Shown: positions 23,495 through 32,979, counted from the stretch's first letter. The stretch is DNA of 64,000 nt from Pseudomonas simiae (GCF_900111895.1 NZ_FOKB01000006.1:62001-126000); one strand, 5' to 3'. The notes: generated by a model not told the origin, from the letters alone. Numbers and translations: made by a program.

Positions 23495-24679
23495 TCAGAC
23501 TGCCGCAGGACGCAGCGAATAAGTCTTCAATTGGTGAGCGAAATCCCGCAGGGACTGGATGCCGCTGGCCTCGGCTTCATGCACCCATTCCTTGATGGCC
23601 GCCAGCATATCGTGGCCATTGGAACTGGTCTTGAGCCAGATCTGCTGCAGCGCCAGGCGCTTTTCGTAGATCACTTTCAGCGCGTGGCTGTGTTCCAGCA
23701 TGTTCTGGATGCGCAGGTGATGGCGGTCATCGAGCAAGCTGGTTTCCCGCGACAGCAAGCGCTTGGCACGATGGAACTGGTGACGCACCGAGTGATCGAC
23801 CTTTTCCAGCTCCTGCTTGACCAACGGGCCAATCACCAGCTTGCGGTACTGGGCCATGATCTGGAAGCGGTTGTTGAGGATCGCCATGGCGGTGTCCATG
23901 TCCAGGTGGCCCTTGCCTTCCACGCGGTGGGCGATGGGCGCGACACGCTGCACCTTGGCCAGGCGCAGGAAGCTGAACACCTTGATCCAGGCCCAGCCCA
24001 GGTCGAACTCCCACTTCTTCACCGACAGCTTGGCCGAGTTGGGGTAGGTGTGGTGGTTGTTATGCAGCTCTTCGCCGCCAACGATGATGCCCCACGGCAC
24101 CAGGTTGGTCGCCGCGTCACGGCATTCGAAGTTGCGATAGCCCACGGCATGCCCCAGGCCATTGATCACGCCAGCGGCCCAGAACGGAATCCACATCATC
24201 TGGATGGCCCAGATGGTAATGCCGATGGTACCGAACAGCAGCAGGTCGATCACACCCATGATCGCCACGCCCAGCAGCGGATAGGGGGTGTAGATTTTGC
24301 GTTCGATCCAGTCATCCGGGCAGTTCTTGCCGTAGATGCGCAGGGTCTCGGGGTTTTCGGCCTCGGCGCGGTACAGCTCGGCGCCTTTGCGCATCACGGT
24401 GGACAAGCCTTTGATGACGGGGCTGTGCGGGTCGTCGACCGTTTCGCACTTGGCGTGGTGCTTGCGGTGGATGGCGGTCCACTCGCGGGTGTTCTGCGCC
24501 GTGGTCAGCCACAGCCAGAAGCGGAAGAAGTGTTTAAGACCGGCATTGAGCTCCAGGGAGCGATGGGCGGAATAGCGATGCAGATAGACTGTGACCGCAA
24601 CGATGGTCACGTGGGTCATCAACAGAGTGACCGCCACCAGTTGCCAGGCTGACAGGTCAAGAAAACCGTTGTACCACAT
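23495..24679 (-). CDS. desA: Delta-9 fatty-acid desaturase
   Basis: The 394-residue membrane di-iron enzyme introduces a double bond into membrane lipid acyl chains. Histidine boxes are visible as HRYSAHRSLE, HRKHHAKCE and NNHHTYPNSAK, with hydrophobic segments near 10-30, 40-60 and 140-180. The start at MWYNGFLDLSAW (24679) is the family start; a longer in-frame start would add 13 residues. Its place next to the GGDEF-EAL gene and the oscA-sbp block matches P. aeruginosa PA0286 (desA), recalled from memory. Confidence 0.9.
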   Translation of the reverse strand: MWYNGFLDLSAWQLVAVTLLMTHVTIVAVTVYLHRYSAHRSLELNAGLKHFFRFWLWLTTAQNTREWTAIHRKHHAKCETVDDPHSPVIKGLSTVMRKGAELYRAEAENPETLRIYGKNCPDDWIERKIYTPYPLLGVAIMGVIDLLLFGTIGITIWAIQMMWIPFWAAGVINGLGHAVGYRNFECRDAATNLVPWGIIVGGEELHNNHHTYPNSAKLSVKKWEFDLGWAWIKVFSFLRLAKVQRVAPIAHRVEGKGHLDMDTAMAILNNRFQIMAQYRKLVIGPLVKQELEKVDHSVRHQFHRAKRLLSRETSLLDDRHHLRIQNMLEHSHALKVIYEKRLALQQIWLKTSSNGHDMLAAIKEWVHEAEASGIQSLRDFAHQLKTYSLRPAAV

Positions 24680-24845
24680 AGGCTGTATGGCCCTCAGATA
24701 AAGAAAAGAACAGCTCACGCATTATCACTCAGCCTACAGAGAAAACCAGCCGCGCTTTCAGATAGGAGTGACTGGATGTTTCTTATTCTATAATCCGCAG
24801 TCTTTGTAGGGCGACTCTGTCTTTTTGGTAAGGATTACTGACCAT

Positions 24846-26759
24846 ATGCCGTTTTCATACCGGGGTGCCCTACGTGCGGGGCTGGTATACCTGTTGATTT
24901 CCGTTCTGTGGATTGGCGTCACTCAGCGCGTATTGATCGAGTTTCTCGATAACCAGAGTGAGTTGAACCACTGGCTGCAGGTGCGCGGCTACGTGTGGGT
25001 GACGCTGAGCGCCTTGGCGATCTACCTGATCTGCGCCCGGTTTGCCCGGGCCAACCAGCTGCAACAGCCTTTGAAAGAAAACCGCGAACGCTTGCGCCAG
25101 GCTGCCGCTGTGTTCGATTGCACCCGTGAAGGGGTGTTGGTCACTGACACAAAGGGGCTGATCGTGCACGTCAACCGGGCCTTCATGGAAATCACCGGCT
25201 ACAGCCGCGAAGACGTCATGGGCCGACAGCCCAGCCTGTTCAAGTCCGGTCGCCATTCGTCGAATTTCTATCAGCAGATGTTCCAGAGCCTGGAGCGCAC
25301 CGGCGAATGGAGCGGTGAGATCTGGAACCGACGCAAAAGCGGTGAGATTTATCCCCAGTGGCAGACCATTCGCGTGATTCACGATGATCAGGGTCAGGTC
25401 AGCCATTACGTTGCAGTGTTTTCCGATATCAGCGCCATCAAGGACTCCGAGCACGAACTGGCTCACCTGGCCCATCATGACCCGCTGACCGACCTGCCCA
25501 ACCGCCTGTTGTTCACCGACCGCGCCGAACAGGCGCTGGCCTCGGCGCAAACCCACAAGCGTGGCTGCGCCTTGTTGTTGCTGGACCTGGACCACTTCAA
25601 GATCATCAACGACAGCCTCGGCCATAACGTCGGCGATCAGTTGCTCAAGCTCGTCGGCGAACGGCTCAAGGCGCTGTTCGGCCCTGGCGTGACCTTGGCG
25701 CGCCTGGGGGGGGATGAGTTCGCGGTGCTGGCGGAAAGTTGTCCACAGGTGGCTCAGGCCGCGGGCCTGGCGCAGCGCATGCTGGACGCGATGAAGCAGC
25801 CCTTCATCTTTGACGGCCACCAGCTGTTTATCAGCGCCAGTATTGGTATCAGCCTGTTCCCCAGCGACGCCCTGAGCGCGGAGCAATTGCTGCGTAATGC
25901 CGACTCAGCGCTGTTCAAGGCCAAGAGCGCTGGCCGTGAAGGCTACGCCCTGTACACCGAAGAGCTGACCGCCCATGCGCAGAACCGCGTGGAAATCGCC
26001 AGTGAGCTGCGCCGTGCCCTTGAGCAGCAAGAGCTGTGCGTCTACTACCAACCGGTGCATGACCTCAACGACAGCCGCCTGATCGGCGTCGAAGCGCTGG
26101 TGCGCTGGCAACACCCGGAGCGTGGCCTGGTGCCGCCTGGGGAATTTATCCCGATTGCCGAACGCACCGGGTTGATTGCCGATATCGACGCCTGGGTGAT
26201 GAACCAGGCCTGCCGACAGATGTGTGATTGGCTGGCGCAGGGTACGCCGCTGAGTTTTATCGCCATCAACGTCTCCAGCCGCCTGTTTGCCCGGCGCGAG
26301 TTGTACGAGCAGGTGGCCCAGGTGCTGCACGACACCGGCCTGGATCCGGCTTTCCTGGAGTTGGAAGTCACCGAAAGCGCCGTGATGGAGGACCCGGAGG
26401 TGGCGCTGGAGCAACTGCACCGCCTGCGCGAGCTGGGCCTGCGCCTGGCCATCGATGATTTTGGTACCGGTTACTCGTCGCTGTTGCGCCTCAAGCGCCT
26501 GCCGGTGCAGAAGCTCAAGATCGACCAAGGCTTCGTCGCCGGGTTGCCGTGGGATGAAGACGACGCGGCGATCGTGCGCGTGGTGATCGCCCTGGCAAAA
26601 AGCATGGGCATGCAGGTGCACGCCGAAGGGATCGAGCAACTGGAGCAGGCGCGTTTCCTGCTCGACCAGCAGTGCGACCTGGGGCAGGGGTATTGGTTTG
26701 GTCGACCAGTGCCAGCGGGCGAGATCGATTGGTCGAAAGCACCCGCCATTCGAGAGTGA
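24846..26759 (+). CDS. pipA: Membrane PAS-GGDEF-EAL protein (PipA-like)
   Basis: The 637-residue protein has two N-terminal membrane helices (about 8-27 and 48-66), a PAS domain (about 85-200), a GGDEF domain with RLGGDEFAVL and an EAL domain with GVEALVRW, LEVTESAVM, IDDFGTGYSS and HAEGIEQ. Both catalytic signatures look intact. The orthologue by position, PA0285, is a c-di-GMP phosphodiesterase, so net breakdown is more likely than synthesis. I chose the ATG at 24846; a TTG at 24825 is the alternative. Its proximity to the sulfate genes is conserved but not explained. Confidence 0.85.
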   Translation: MPFSYRGALRAGLVYLLISVLWIGVTQRVLIEFLDNQSELNHWLQVRGYVWVTLSALAIYLICARFARANQLQQPLKENRERLRQAAAVFDCTREGVLVTDTKGLIVHVNRAFMEITGYSREDVMGRQPSLFKSGRHSSNFYQQMFQSLERTGEWSGEIWNRRKSGEIYPQWQTIRVIHDDQGQVSHYVAVFSDISAIKDSEHELAHLAHHDPLTDLPNRLLFTDRAEQALASAQTHKRGCALLLLDLDHFKIINDSLGHNVGDQLLKLVGERLKALFGPGVTLARLGGDEFAVLAESCPQVAQAAGLAQRMLDAMKQPFIFDGHQLFISASIGISLFPSDALSAEQLLRNADSALFKAKSAGREGYALYTEELTAHAQNRVEIASELRRALEQQELCVYYQPVHDLNDSRLIGVEALVRWQHPERGLVPPGEFIPIAERTGLIADIDAWVMNQACRQMCDWLAQGTPLSFIAINVSSRLFARRELYEQVAQVLHDTGLDPAFLELEVTESAVMEDPEVALEQLHRLRELGLRLAIDDFGTGYSSLLRLKRLPVQKLKIDQGFVAGLPWDEDDAAIVRVVIALAKSMGMQVHAEGIEQLEQARFLLDQQCDLGQGYWFGRPVPAGEIDWSKAPAIRE

Positions 26760-26865
26760 AAGGCGGCCAAAATGGATCCTCTCAAGGCTTTATTTTCTGT
26801 GCTCGGGCACCGAACCCGCGCGCAACCCCACGTCACACCAGAAAATTCTTTCTGGTTATATAAAC

Positions 26866-26890
26866 ATTCTTAAATAGTATTTTTAAGAAT
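26866..26890. promoter_or_regulatory. Inverted repeat upstream of oscA-sbp
   Basis: ATTCTTAAA and TTTAAGAAT form perfect 9-base arms around seven bases, 80 bases before the oscA start. The AT-rich dyad is a candidate LysR-type (CysB) operator for sulfur-starvation control. Confidence 0.45.
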
Positions 26891-26970
26891 ATCTGCGCTT
26901 ATCTACTATCGCTCTCACGCCGCAAGCAGTGCCGCCACTGCAAGGCACTATTCATTTAAGGAGCGAGACC

Positions 26971-27153
26971 ATGAGCGCCTCTCTACGTAGCGTCGACGGC
27001 CAGGACGAAGCAGCCATTTTGCGTGAGATCCAGAGCGCGTTGCGCGATCTGCGGTTTGGTGCGGTGGAAATCACCGTGCATAACGCGCAAGTGGTACAGA
27101 TTGAACGCAAGGAAAAATTCCGACTGCAGAACCCGGGCAACAAGCCGAGCTAG
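26971..27153 (+). CDS. oscA: OscA, small sulfur-starvation protein (YezD/DUF2292)
   Basis: The 60-residue protein belongs to the YezD/DUF2292 family: ILREIQSALRDLRFGAVEIT followed by VVQIERKEKFRL. In Pseudomonas corrugata, oscA of this size and place, just upstream of sbp, is needed for the sulfur-starvation response and chromate resistance. AAGGAG precedes the ATG. It is probably transcribed with sbp 73 bases downstream. Confidence 0.88.
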   Translation: MSASLRSVDGQDEAAILREIQSALRDLRFGAVEITVHNAQVVQIERKEKFRLQNPGNKPS

Positions 27154-27226
27154 GCAAGAACGGCGATTCGCATGCTAGACCCGCAACTATAAGAAAAAGC
27201 CAACACCCAGAATTTCAGGAGCTTCT

Positions 27227-28237
27227 ATGTCGTCGATTCGCCGTTATGCCCTGGCCGCACTGGCCAGCGCCGTGTTTGCAGGTTCCGCCGTTGCCAAGGA
27301 CTACGAGTTGCTCAACGTCTCGTACGACCCGACTCGTGAGCTGTACCAGGACTACAACGCGGAGTTCACCCAGTTCTGGAAACAGTCCCACCCAGGTGAC
27401 AACGTCAAGATCCAGCAATCCCACGGTGGTTCGGGCAAGCAAGGCCGTGCCGTGATCGACGGCCTGCGCGCCGACGTGGTCACCTTGGCCCTGGCCGGTG
27501 ACATCGACGAAATCGCCAAGCTGGGCAAGACCCTGCCGGAGAACTGGCAGACCCGCCTGCCGGACGCCAGCACCCCGTACACCTCGACCATCGTGTTCCT
27601 GGTGCGCAAGGGCAACCCTAAAGGCATCAAGGATTGGGGCGACCTGATCAAGAAAGACGTGTCCGTGATCACCCCGAACCCGAAAACCTCTGGCGGCGCC
27701 CGCTGGAACTTCCTCGCCGCCTGGGCCTATGGCCTGAAAACCGGCGGCAGCGAAGCCAAGGCCCAGGAATACGTGAAAGAGCTGTTCAAACACGTCCCCG
27801 TACTGGACACCGGCGCTCGCGGTTCGACCATCACCTTCGTCAACAACGGTCAGGGTGATGTGTTGCTGGCTTGGGAAAACGAAGCCTTCCTGGCCCTGAA
27901 AGAAGATGGCGGTGCTGATAAGTTCGATATCGTCGTGCCTTCCCTGTCGATCCTCGCGGAGCCGCCGGTGGCCGTGGTCGACAAGAACGCCGAGAAAAAG
28001 GGCAACACCGAAATCGCCACTGAATACCTGAAGCACCTGTACAGCCCGGCTGGCCAGGAGATTGCGGCCAAGAACTTCTACCGCCCACGCGATGCAAAAG
28101 TGGCCGCCAAATACGCCCAGCAGTTCCCGAAACTGGACCTGGTGACTATCGACAAAGACTTCGGCGGCTGGAAAACTGCCCAACCGAAATTCTTTAATGA
28201 CGGTGGCGTGTTCGACCAGATTTACACCGCGCAATAA
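27227..28237 (+). CDS. sbp: Sulfate-binding periplasmic protein
   Basis: The 336-residue protein has a Sec signal peptide (cleavage probably after SAVA, residue 23) and the sulfate-binding protein fold: LLNVSYDPTRELY, QQSHGGSGKQ, DVVTLALAGDID and NPKTSGGARWNF. It delivers sulfate or thiosulfate to the CysTWA transporter encoded downstream. CAGGAG precedes the ATG. A REPIN sits between it and cysT, so message levels of sbp may be buffered from those of the transporter genes. Confidence 0.96.
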   Translation: MSSIRRYALAALASAVFAGSAVAKDYELLNVSYDPTRELYQDYNAEFTQFWKQSHPGDNVKIQQSHGGSGKQGRAVIDGLRADVVTLALAGDIDEIAKLGKTLPENWQTRLPDASTPYTSTIVFLVRKGNPKGIKDWGDLIKKDVSVITPNPKTSGGARWNFLAAWAYGLKTGGSEAKAQEYVKELFKHVPVLDTGARGSTITFVNNGQGDVLLAWENEAFLALKEDGGADKFDIVVPSLSILAEPPVAVVDKNAEKKGNTEIATEYLKHLYSPAGQEIAAKNFYRPRDAKVAAKYAQQFPKLDLVTIDKDFGGWKTAQPKFFNDGGVFDQIYTAQ

Positions 28238-28262
28238 CGCAATCTGGCGGCGCACGCTTTGC

Positions 28263-28353
28263 CCTGTGGGAGCTGGCTTGCCTGCGATAGCATCACCGCG
28301 GTGTGACTGACATACCGAGGCGCTTGCATCGCAGGCAAGCCTGCTCCCACAGG
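28263..28353. repeat. REPIN between sbp and cysT
   Basis: CCTGTGGGAGCTGGCTTGCC and its near-complement end (GGCAAGCCTGCTCCCACAGG) flank a spacer to give a long hairpin. This is the GTGGGAGC REP family of fluorescent pseudomonads. Confidence 0.9.
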
Positions 28354-28395
28354 ACGTGTGTGCCTTCAGTGGTTTTCCCTTAACCAAGGACTCTT

Positions 28396-29214
28396 ATGTC
28401 GCGTCGTATCTCCCCCGTCATACCCGGCTTCGGGCTGACGCTGGGCTACACCGTGGTGTACCTCAGCCTGATCGTACTCATCCCCCTCGCGGCGATGTTT
28501 GTACACGCCGCTCAACTCACCTGGGATCAGTTCTGGAACATCATCTCCGCACCGCGCGTGTTGGCGGCGTTGCAACTGAGCTTCAGCACCGCGCTGTACG
28601 CCGCGCTGATCAACGGCGTGATCGGTACGCTGCTCGCCTGGGTGCTGGTGCGTTACACCTTCCCTGGCCGCAAGATCATCGATGCGATGATCGACCTGCC
28701 GTTCGCTTTGCCCACCGCCGTCGCCGGTATCGCGCTGACCGCGCTGTACACGCCTAACGGCCTGGTCGGCCAGTTCGCCGCCGACCTGGGCTTCAAGATC
28801 GCCTATACCCCCTTGGGCATCACCCTGGCGCTGACCTTCGTCACCCTGCCGTTCGTGGTGCGCACGGTGCAGCCGGTACTCGCCGATATCCCTCGGGAAG
28901 TCGAAGAAGCCGCCGCCTGCCTGGGTGCCAAGCCGTTGCAGGTGTTCCGGCACATCCTCGTACCCGCGTTGCTGCCAGCGTGGTTGACCGGTTTCGCCCT
29001 GGCATTTGCCCGTGGCGTCGGTGAATACGGCTCGGTGATTTTCATCGCCGGCAACATGCCGATGAAAACCGAGATCCTGCCCTTGCTGATCATGGTCAAG
29101 CTCGACCAATACGACTACCGCGGCGCCACGTCCATCGGCGTGCTGATGCTGGTGGTTTCCTTTGTCCTGCTGCTGCTGATCAACTTGTTGCAGCGGCGCA
29201 TCGAACGTCCATAA
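28396..29214 (+). CDS. cysT: Sulfate/thiosulfate ABC permease CysT
   Basis: The 272-residue inner-membrane permease has about six hydrophobic segments and the cytoplasmic EAA loop (EEAAACLGAKPLQVFRHILVPALLPA), which contacts CysA. It forms a heterodimer with CysW for sulfate import. AAGGA precedes the ATG; cysW begins 13 bases after the stop. Confidence 0.95.
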   Translation: MSRRISPVIPGFGLTLGYTVVYLSLIVLIPLAAMFVHAAQLTWDQFWNIISAPRVLAALQLSFSTALYAALINGVIGTLLAWVLVRYTFPGRKIIDAMIDLPFALPTAVAGIALTALYTPNGLVGQFAADLGFKIAYTPLGITLALTFVTLPFVVRTVQPVLADIPREVEEAAACLGAKPLQVFRHILVPALLPAWLTGFALAFARGVGEYGSVIFIAGNMPMKTEILPLLIMVKLDQYDYRGATSIGVLMLVVSFVLLLLINLLQRRIERP

Positions 29215-29227
29215 GGAGGCGCGGAAC

Positions 29228-30100
29228 ATGTCCCAATCGTCTATTTCCGCCGCGTCCTCGGCCAACGCCGCCCGCCGTGGCAGCGCTGCGTCCCGACGTA
29301 TCCTGATCGGCCTCGGCTGGCTGGTGTTCGCGCTGTTCCTGCTGTTGCCGCTGTTTATCGTGGTCACCCAAGGCCTGAAGAACGGCCTAGGGGCGTTCTT
29401 CACCGCGATCCTCGAACCCGATGCGTTGTCGGCGCTGAAACTCACGGTGATCGCCGTGGTGATTTCGGTGCCGCTCAACCTGGTGTTCGGCGTCAGCGCC
29501 GCGTGGTGCGTGAGCAAGTATTCGTTCCGTGGCAAAAGCATCCTGGTGACGCTCATCGATTTGCCGTTCTCGGTGTCGCCGGTCATCGCCGGCCTGGTCT
29601 ATGTGCTGATGTTCGGGGCCCAGGGCTTCTTTGGCCCGTGGTTGCAGGACCATGACATCCAGATTGTGTTCGCCTTGCCCGGCATCGTGCTGGCGACCAT
29701 CTTCGTCACCGTGCCCTTTGTGGCCCGTGAACTGATCCCGCTGATGCAGGAGCAGGGCACCCAGGAAGAAGAGGCTGCGCGTCTGCTCGGCGCCAATGGC
29801 TGGCAGATGTTCTGGCATGTGACCGTGCCGAATATCAAATGGGGTCTGATCTACGGCGTGGTGCTGTGTACCGCACGGGCCATGGGTGAGTTCGGCGCGG
29901 TGTCGGTGGTGTCTGGCCACATTCGCGGCGTGACCAACACCCTGCCGCTGCACGTCGAGATTCTCTACAACGAATACAACCACGTTGCCGCGTTTGCGGT
30001 GGCGAGTCTGTTGCTGATCCTGGCGCTCTTTATCCTGCTGCTCAAGCAGTGGAGCGAGAACCGTATTAACCGCCTGCGCGCCGGTGCGGCTGAGGAATAA
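29228..30100 (+). CDS. cysW: Sulfate/thiosulfate ABC permease CysW
   Basis: The 290-residue second permease of the sulfate importer has about six membrane segments and an EAA loop (EEEAARLLGANGWQMFWHVTVP). An Ala/Ser-rich N-terminal extension of about 25 residues precedes the first helix. AAGGAGG precedes the ATG. cysA starts three bases after the stop. Confidence 0.95.
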   Translation: MSQSSISAASSANAARRGSAASRRILIGLGWLVFALFLLLPLFIVVTQGLKNGLGAFFTAILEPDALSALKLTVIAVVISVPLNLVFGVSAAWCVSKYSFRGKSILVTLIDLPFSVSPVIAGLVYVLMFGAQGFFGPWLQDHDIQIVFALPGIVLATIFVTVPFVARELIPLMQEQGTQEEEAARLLGANGWQMFWHVTVPNIKWGLIYGVVLCTARAMGEFGAVSVVSGHIRGVTNTLPLHVEILYNEYNHVAAFAVASLLLILALFILLLKQWSENRINRLRAGAAEE

Positions 30101-30103
30101 GTC

Positions 30104-31084
30104 ATGTCGATCGAAGTCCGTAATGTCAGCAAGAACTTCAACGCCTTCAAGGCCCTGAACAGCATCAACCTGGACATCCAGAGTGGCGAGCTGGTGGCGT
30201 TGCTTGGCCCGTCCGGTTGCGGCAAGACCACCTTGCTGCGCATCATCGCCGGCCTGGAAACCCCGGATGACGGCAGCATCGTGTTCCACGGTGAAGACGT
30301 GTCCGGCCATGACGTGCGTGATCGCAACGTGGGCTTCGTATTCCAGCACTATGCGTTGTTCCGCCACATGACCGTGTTCGACAACGTCGCCTTCGGCCTG
30401 CGCATGAAGCCGAAAAACCAGCGTCCGAGCGAGAGCCAGATCGCGGTCAAGGTGCATGAGCTGCTGAATATGGTGCAGCTGGATTGGTTGTCGGATCGCT
30501 ACCCGGAGCAGCTGTCCGGTGGCCAGCGCCAACGTATCGCCCTGGCCCGCGCCCTGGCGGTGGAACCCAAGGTGCTGCTGCTTGACGAGCCCTTCGGCGC
30601 CCTCGACGCCAAGGTGCGAAAAGAATTGCGCCGCTGGCTGGCGCGCCTGCACGAAGACATCAACCTGACCTCGGTGTTCGTGACCCACGACCAGGAAGAG
30701 GCCATGGAAGTCGCCGACCGCATCGTGGTGATGAACAAGGGGGTGATCGAGCAGATCGGCTCACCGGGTGACGTCTACGAAAACCCGGCCAGCGACTTCG
30801 TCTACCACTTCCTGGGTGATTCGAACCGCCTGCACGTGGGTGAAGACAAACACGTGCTGTTCCGTCCCCATGAAGTGTCGCTGTCGCGCCATGAGCTGGA
30901 AGACCATCACGCCGCCGAAGTCCGGGATATTCGCCCGCTGGGCGCGACCACGCGTGTGACGTTGAAAGTTGAAGGCCAGAGCGAACTGATCGAAGCCGAA
31001 GTGGTGAAAGACCACGATAGCCTGACCGGTTTGGCGCGCGGCGAGACCCTGTTCTTCAAGCCCAAGGTCTGGCAAAAAGCCTAA
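30104..31084 (+). CDS. cysA: Sulfate/thiosulfate ABC ATPase CysA
   Basis: The 326-residue ATPase energises CysTW. It shows Walker A GPSGCGKTT, the Q-loop FVFQHYALF, signature LSGGQRQR, Walker B VLLLDEPFGALD and the switch His in VFVTHDQEEA. A C-terminal TOBE-like regulatory part follows residue 235. It is the last gene of the oscA-sbp-cysTWA block. Confidence 0.96.
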   Translation: MSIEVRNVSKNFNAFKALNSINLDIQSGELVALLGPSGCGKTTLLRIIAGLETPDDGSIVFHGEDVSGHDVRDRNVGFVFQHYALFRHMTVFDNVAFGLRMKPKNQRPSESQIAVKVHELLNMVQLDWLSDRYPEQLSGGQRQRIALARALAVEPKVLLLDEPFGALDAKVRKELRRWLARLHEDINLTSVFVTHDQEEAMEVADRIVVMNKGVIEQIGSPGDVYENPASDFVYHFLGDSNRLHVGEDKHVLFRPHEVSLSRHELEDHHAAEVRDIRPLGATTRVTLKVEGQSELIEAEVVKDHDSLTGLARGETLFFKPKVWQKA

Positions 31085-31106
31085 GCCTCCAAACAGCGCA
31101 AAACCC

Positions 31107-31136
31107 TGTGGGAGCCGGGCAGGCCCGGCTCCCACA
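31107..31136. terminator. REP-like hairpin after cysA
   Basis: TGTGGGAGCCGGGC and GCCCGGCTCCCACA form a 14-base perfect stem around AG, 22 bases after cysA. It probably stabilises or ends the cys message. Confidence 0.65.
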
Positions 31137-31154
31137 TTTGATCTCTAGGGTCTG

Positions 31155-31679
31155 TCAGACCGTGGCGTTTTTCGCGCGCACCGCCACAGGCCCCGACCGC
31201 GCTTCGATCTGCTGCTTGAGCCCCTGCCGCAACCCCAGCAGAAACGCCAGCTCCGCCACCACAAACAACGGCCCTACAATCAGCCCCGACACGTCATCCA
31301 CAAACGCCGGCTTCCTGCCTTCGTAATAGTGGCCGACAAACTGAATCACCCAACCCACCACAAACATCCCCACGCCGCTGCTGAGCCACACCATTGTGCT
31401 CTGCGCCGCCAGCACATGCCCGGCCCACACCGACAAGCCGATCAGCACCGTCATCAGCACACCCAGCGCCAGCTCCAGGCGCAAGTAAAACCACGCGCAA
31501 AACAGCGCGAGCAGAACGGCCGGTGAGATCCACAACCCACCGACATTCCATTCCGGACGTGACAACAGCACGGCGACCGCGACGACAATCAGCGGGATGC
31601 CGATAAAGTGGCTGGCGATGTTGCGCGGGTCTCGGTGGTAGGCGGCGTATTGACTGAGATGGTCGACGAGGCTTTTCAT
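31155..31679 (-). CDS. Mpo1-like (DUF962) membrane protein
   Basis: The 174-residue membrane protein belongs to the DUF962/YGL010w family: HLSQYAAYHRDPRNIASHFIGIP at the N-terminus, then four hydrophobic segments and IQFVGHYYEGRKPAFVDD. The yeast relative Mpo1 is an iron-dependent dioxygenase that shortens 2-hydroxy fatty acids; the conserved His residues are present, so a lipid oxygenase role is likely. AGGAGG lies eight bases before the ATG at 31679. Confidence 0.85.
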   Translation of the reverse strand: MKSLVDHLSQYAAYHRDPRNIASHFIGIPLIVVAVAVLLSRPEWNVGGLWISPAVLLALFCAWFYLRLELALGVLMTVLIGLSVWAGHVLAAQSTMVWLSSGVGMFVVGWVIQFVGHYYEGRKPAFVDDVSGLIVGPLFVVAELAFLLGLRQGLKQQIEARSGPVAVRAKNATV

Positions 31680-31762
31680 TGTTATTCCTCCTGTAGGATG
31701 TTTGATCATGCCCTGTCAGCCTGTGGCGTACTGTCAACTGGGCGACAATCTTCGGAGTTCAC

Positions 31763-32449
31763 ATGGATGCAGACCAATGGCGCTCCCGGTTGGCCACCGG
31801 TCACTGGTTCAGTCACCTGCCCTTGCCTTTTCAGCATAGCTTGCTGGCTCAGGCCCGATTGAGGCCGCTCACGGCGGGACAGTACTTGTTCAAGCGCGGC
31901 GACCCACCCTGTGGTTTGTATGCGGTACTCGACGGCACCCTGCGGGTCAGTGCGGTGAACGAGCAGGGCAAGGAAGCGATTCTCAGCCTGGTGGAGTCAC
32001 CCTTTTGGTTCGGCGAGATCTGCCTGTTCGATGGCTTGCCACGTACCCACGATGCCTGCGCTGTCGGGCCTTGCACGTTGCTGCAGGTCCCACAACAGGC
32101 GCTGCTGAACATACTCGATGACAGCCCCAGGTACTGGCGCGACCTGGCGCTGCTGATGAGCCAGAAGCTGCGCCTGAGTTTTATCGGCCTTGAACAGCTC
32201 AGCCTCATGCCGGCCTCGGTTCGGTTGGCTCATCGTTTGTTGATGATTGTTGAAGGTTATGGCGATACCGAGCATTCAAAGCGTGTACTGCATCTACCCC
32301 AGGAAGACCTGGCAGCGATGTTGAGCCTGTCGCGCCAGACCACCAACGCGCTGCTCAAGGATCTGCAAGCCCAGGGCCTTGTGCGTCTGGGCTATGGCGA
32401 GATTGAAATCCTCGACGTACCGCGGCTACGGCAGGCGGCGCACACCTGA
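31763..32449 (+). CDS. Crp/Fnr-family regulator
   Basis: The 228-residue protein has an N-terminal cyclic-nucleotide-binding-like barrel (LTAGQYLFKRGDPPCGLYAVLDG, FGEICLFDGLPRTHDA) and a C-terminal winged helix with recognition helix LSRQTTNALLKDLQ. There is no N-terminal cysteine cluster of the FNR type, so it probably senses a small ligand rather than oxygen. It is divergent from the DUF962 gene and 37 bases upstream of a lone receiver gene. Confidence 0.88.
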   Translation: MDADQWRSRLATGHWFSHLPLPFQHSLLAQARLRPLTAGQYLFKRGDPPCGLYAVLDGTLRVSAVNEQGKEAILSLVESPFWFGEICLFDGLPRTHDACAVGPCTLLQVPQQALLNILDDSPRYWRDLALLMSQKLRLSFIGLEQLSLMPASVRLAHRLLMIVEGYGDTEHSKRVLHLPQEDLAAMLSLSRQTTNALLKDLQAQGLVRLGYGEIEILDVPRLRQAAHT

Positions 32450-32486
32450 GGGTGTTAGCCTGCAGGCCTATCAAACGAGGTGTGTT

Positions 32487-32852
32487 ATGCGTGTGCTGTT
32501 AGTGGAACATGAATCCGAAGAAGCACAGCGGATGGCCCAGGGCCTGAACGAGGCCGGCTACAGCGTGGAAGTCGCGGCCAATGGCATGGCGGCGCAGCGG
32601 TTTGTCGAGGGCGTCGAGTACGACCTGGTGATCCTGGATGTGATGCTGCCGGGGCTCAATGCCTGGAAACTGCAGCAGGCGATCCGGCAGAAGGGCGAGA
32701 CGCCGCTGCTGTTCCTGACCACGCCGGGCGGGATTGAAGATCGCCTGCGCGGGTTGGAGTTGCATGAGGATGACTATTTGCTCAAGCCGTTTGAGGCCAA
32801 GACGCTGGTGGCGCGGGTGAAGAAGGTGTTGCGGCGCGATCGCGGGCGTTGA
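32487..32852 (+). CDS. Single-domain response regulator (OmpR-type receiver only)
   Basis: The 121-residue protein is an OmpR-type receiver: MRVLLVEHESEE, DLVILDVMLPG with the phospho-acceptor Asp, LFLTTPG and LLKPFEAKTLVARVKKVLRR. It stops exactly where the linker to the DNA-binding domain would begin. The second acidic residue is His-Glu-Ser (HESEE) rather than the usual EDE. It is either a genuine single-domain regulator or a trimmed remnant. An in-frame upstream ATG overlaps the Crp/Fnr gene and is unlikely; no kinase is nearby. Confidence 0.8.
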   Translation: MRVLLVEHESEEAQRMAQGLNEAGYSVEVAANGMAAQRFVEGVEYDLVILDVMLPGLNAWKLQQAIRQKGETPLLFLTTPGGIEDRLRGLELHEDDYLLKPFEAKTLVARVKKVLRRDRGR

Positions 32853-32886
32853 TTGAGCTGAAATGCCCAGTGCTTGAACCTGCGCT

Positions 32887-32951
32887 TTCGCGCGCACGCC
32901 CGTTCCCACACATGGAATACGTTCCCCTGTGGGAGCGGGCTTGCTCGCGAA
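32887..32951. repeat. REPIN (short spacer)
   Basis: TTCGCGCGCACGCCCGTTCC and the facing GTGGGAGCGGGCTTGCTCGC form an imperfect inverted REP pair between convergent genes. Confidence 0.8.
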
Positions 32952-32979
32952 GAGGCCTCCCTATCCAGCACCAATCTGC

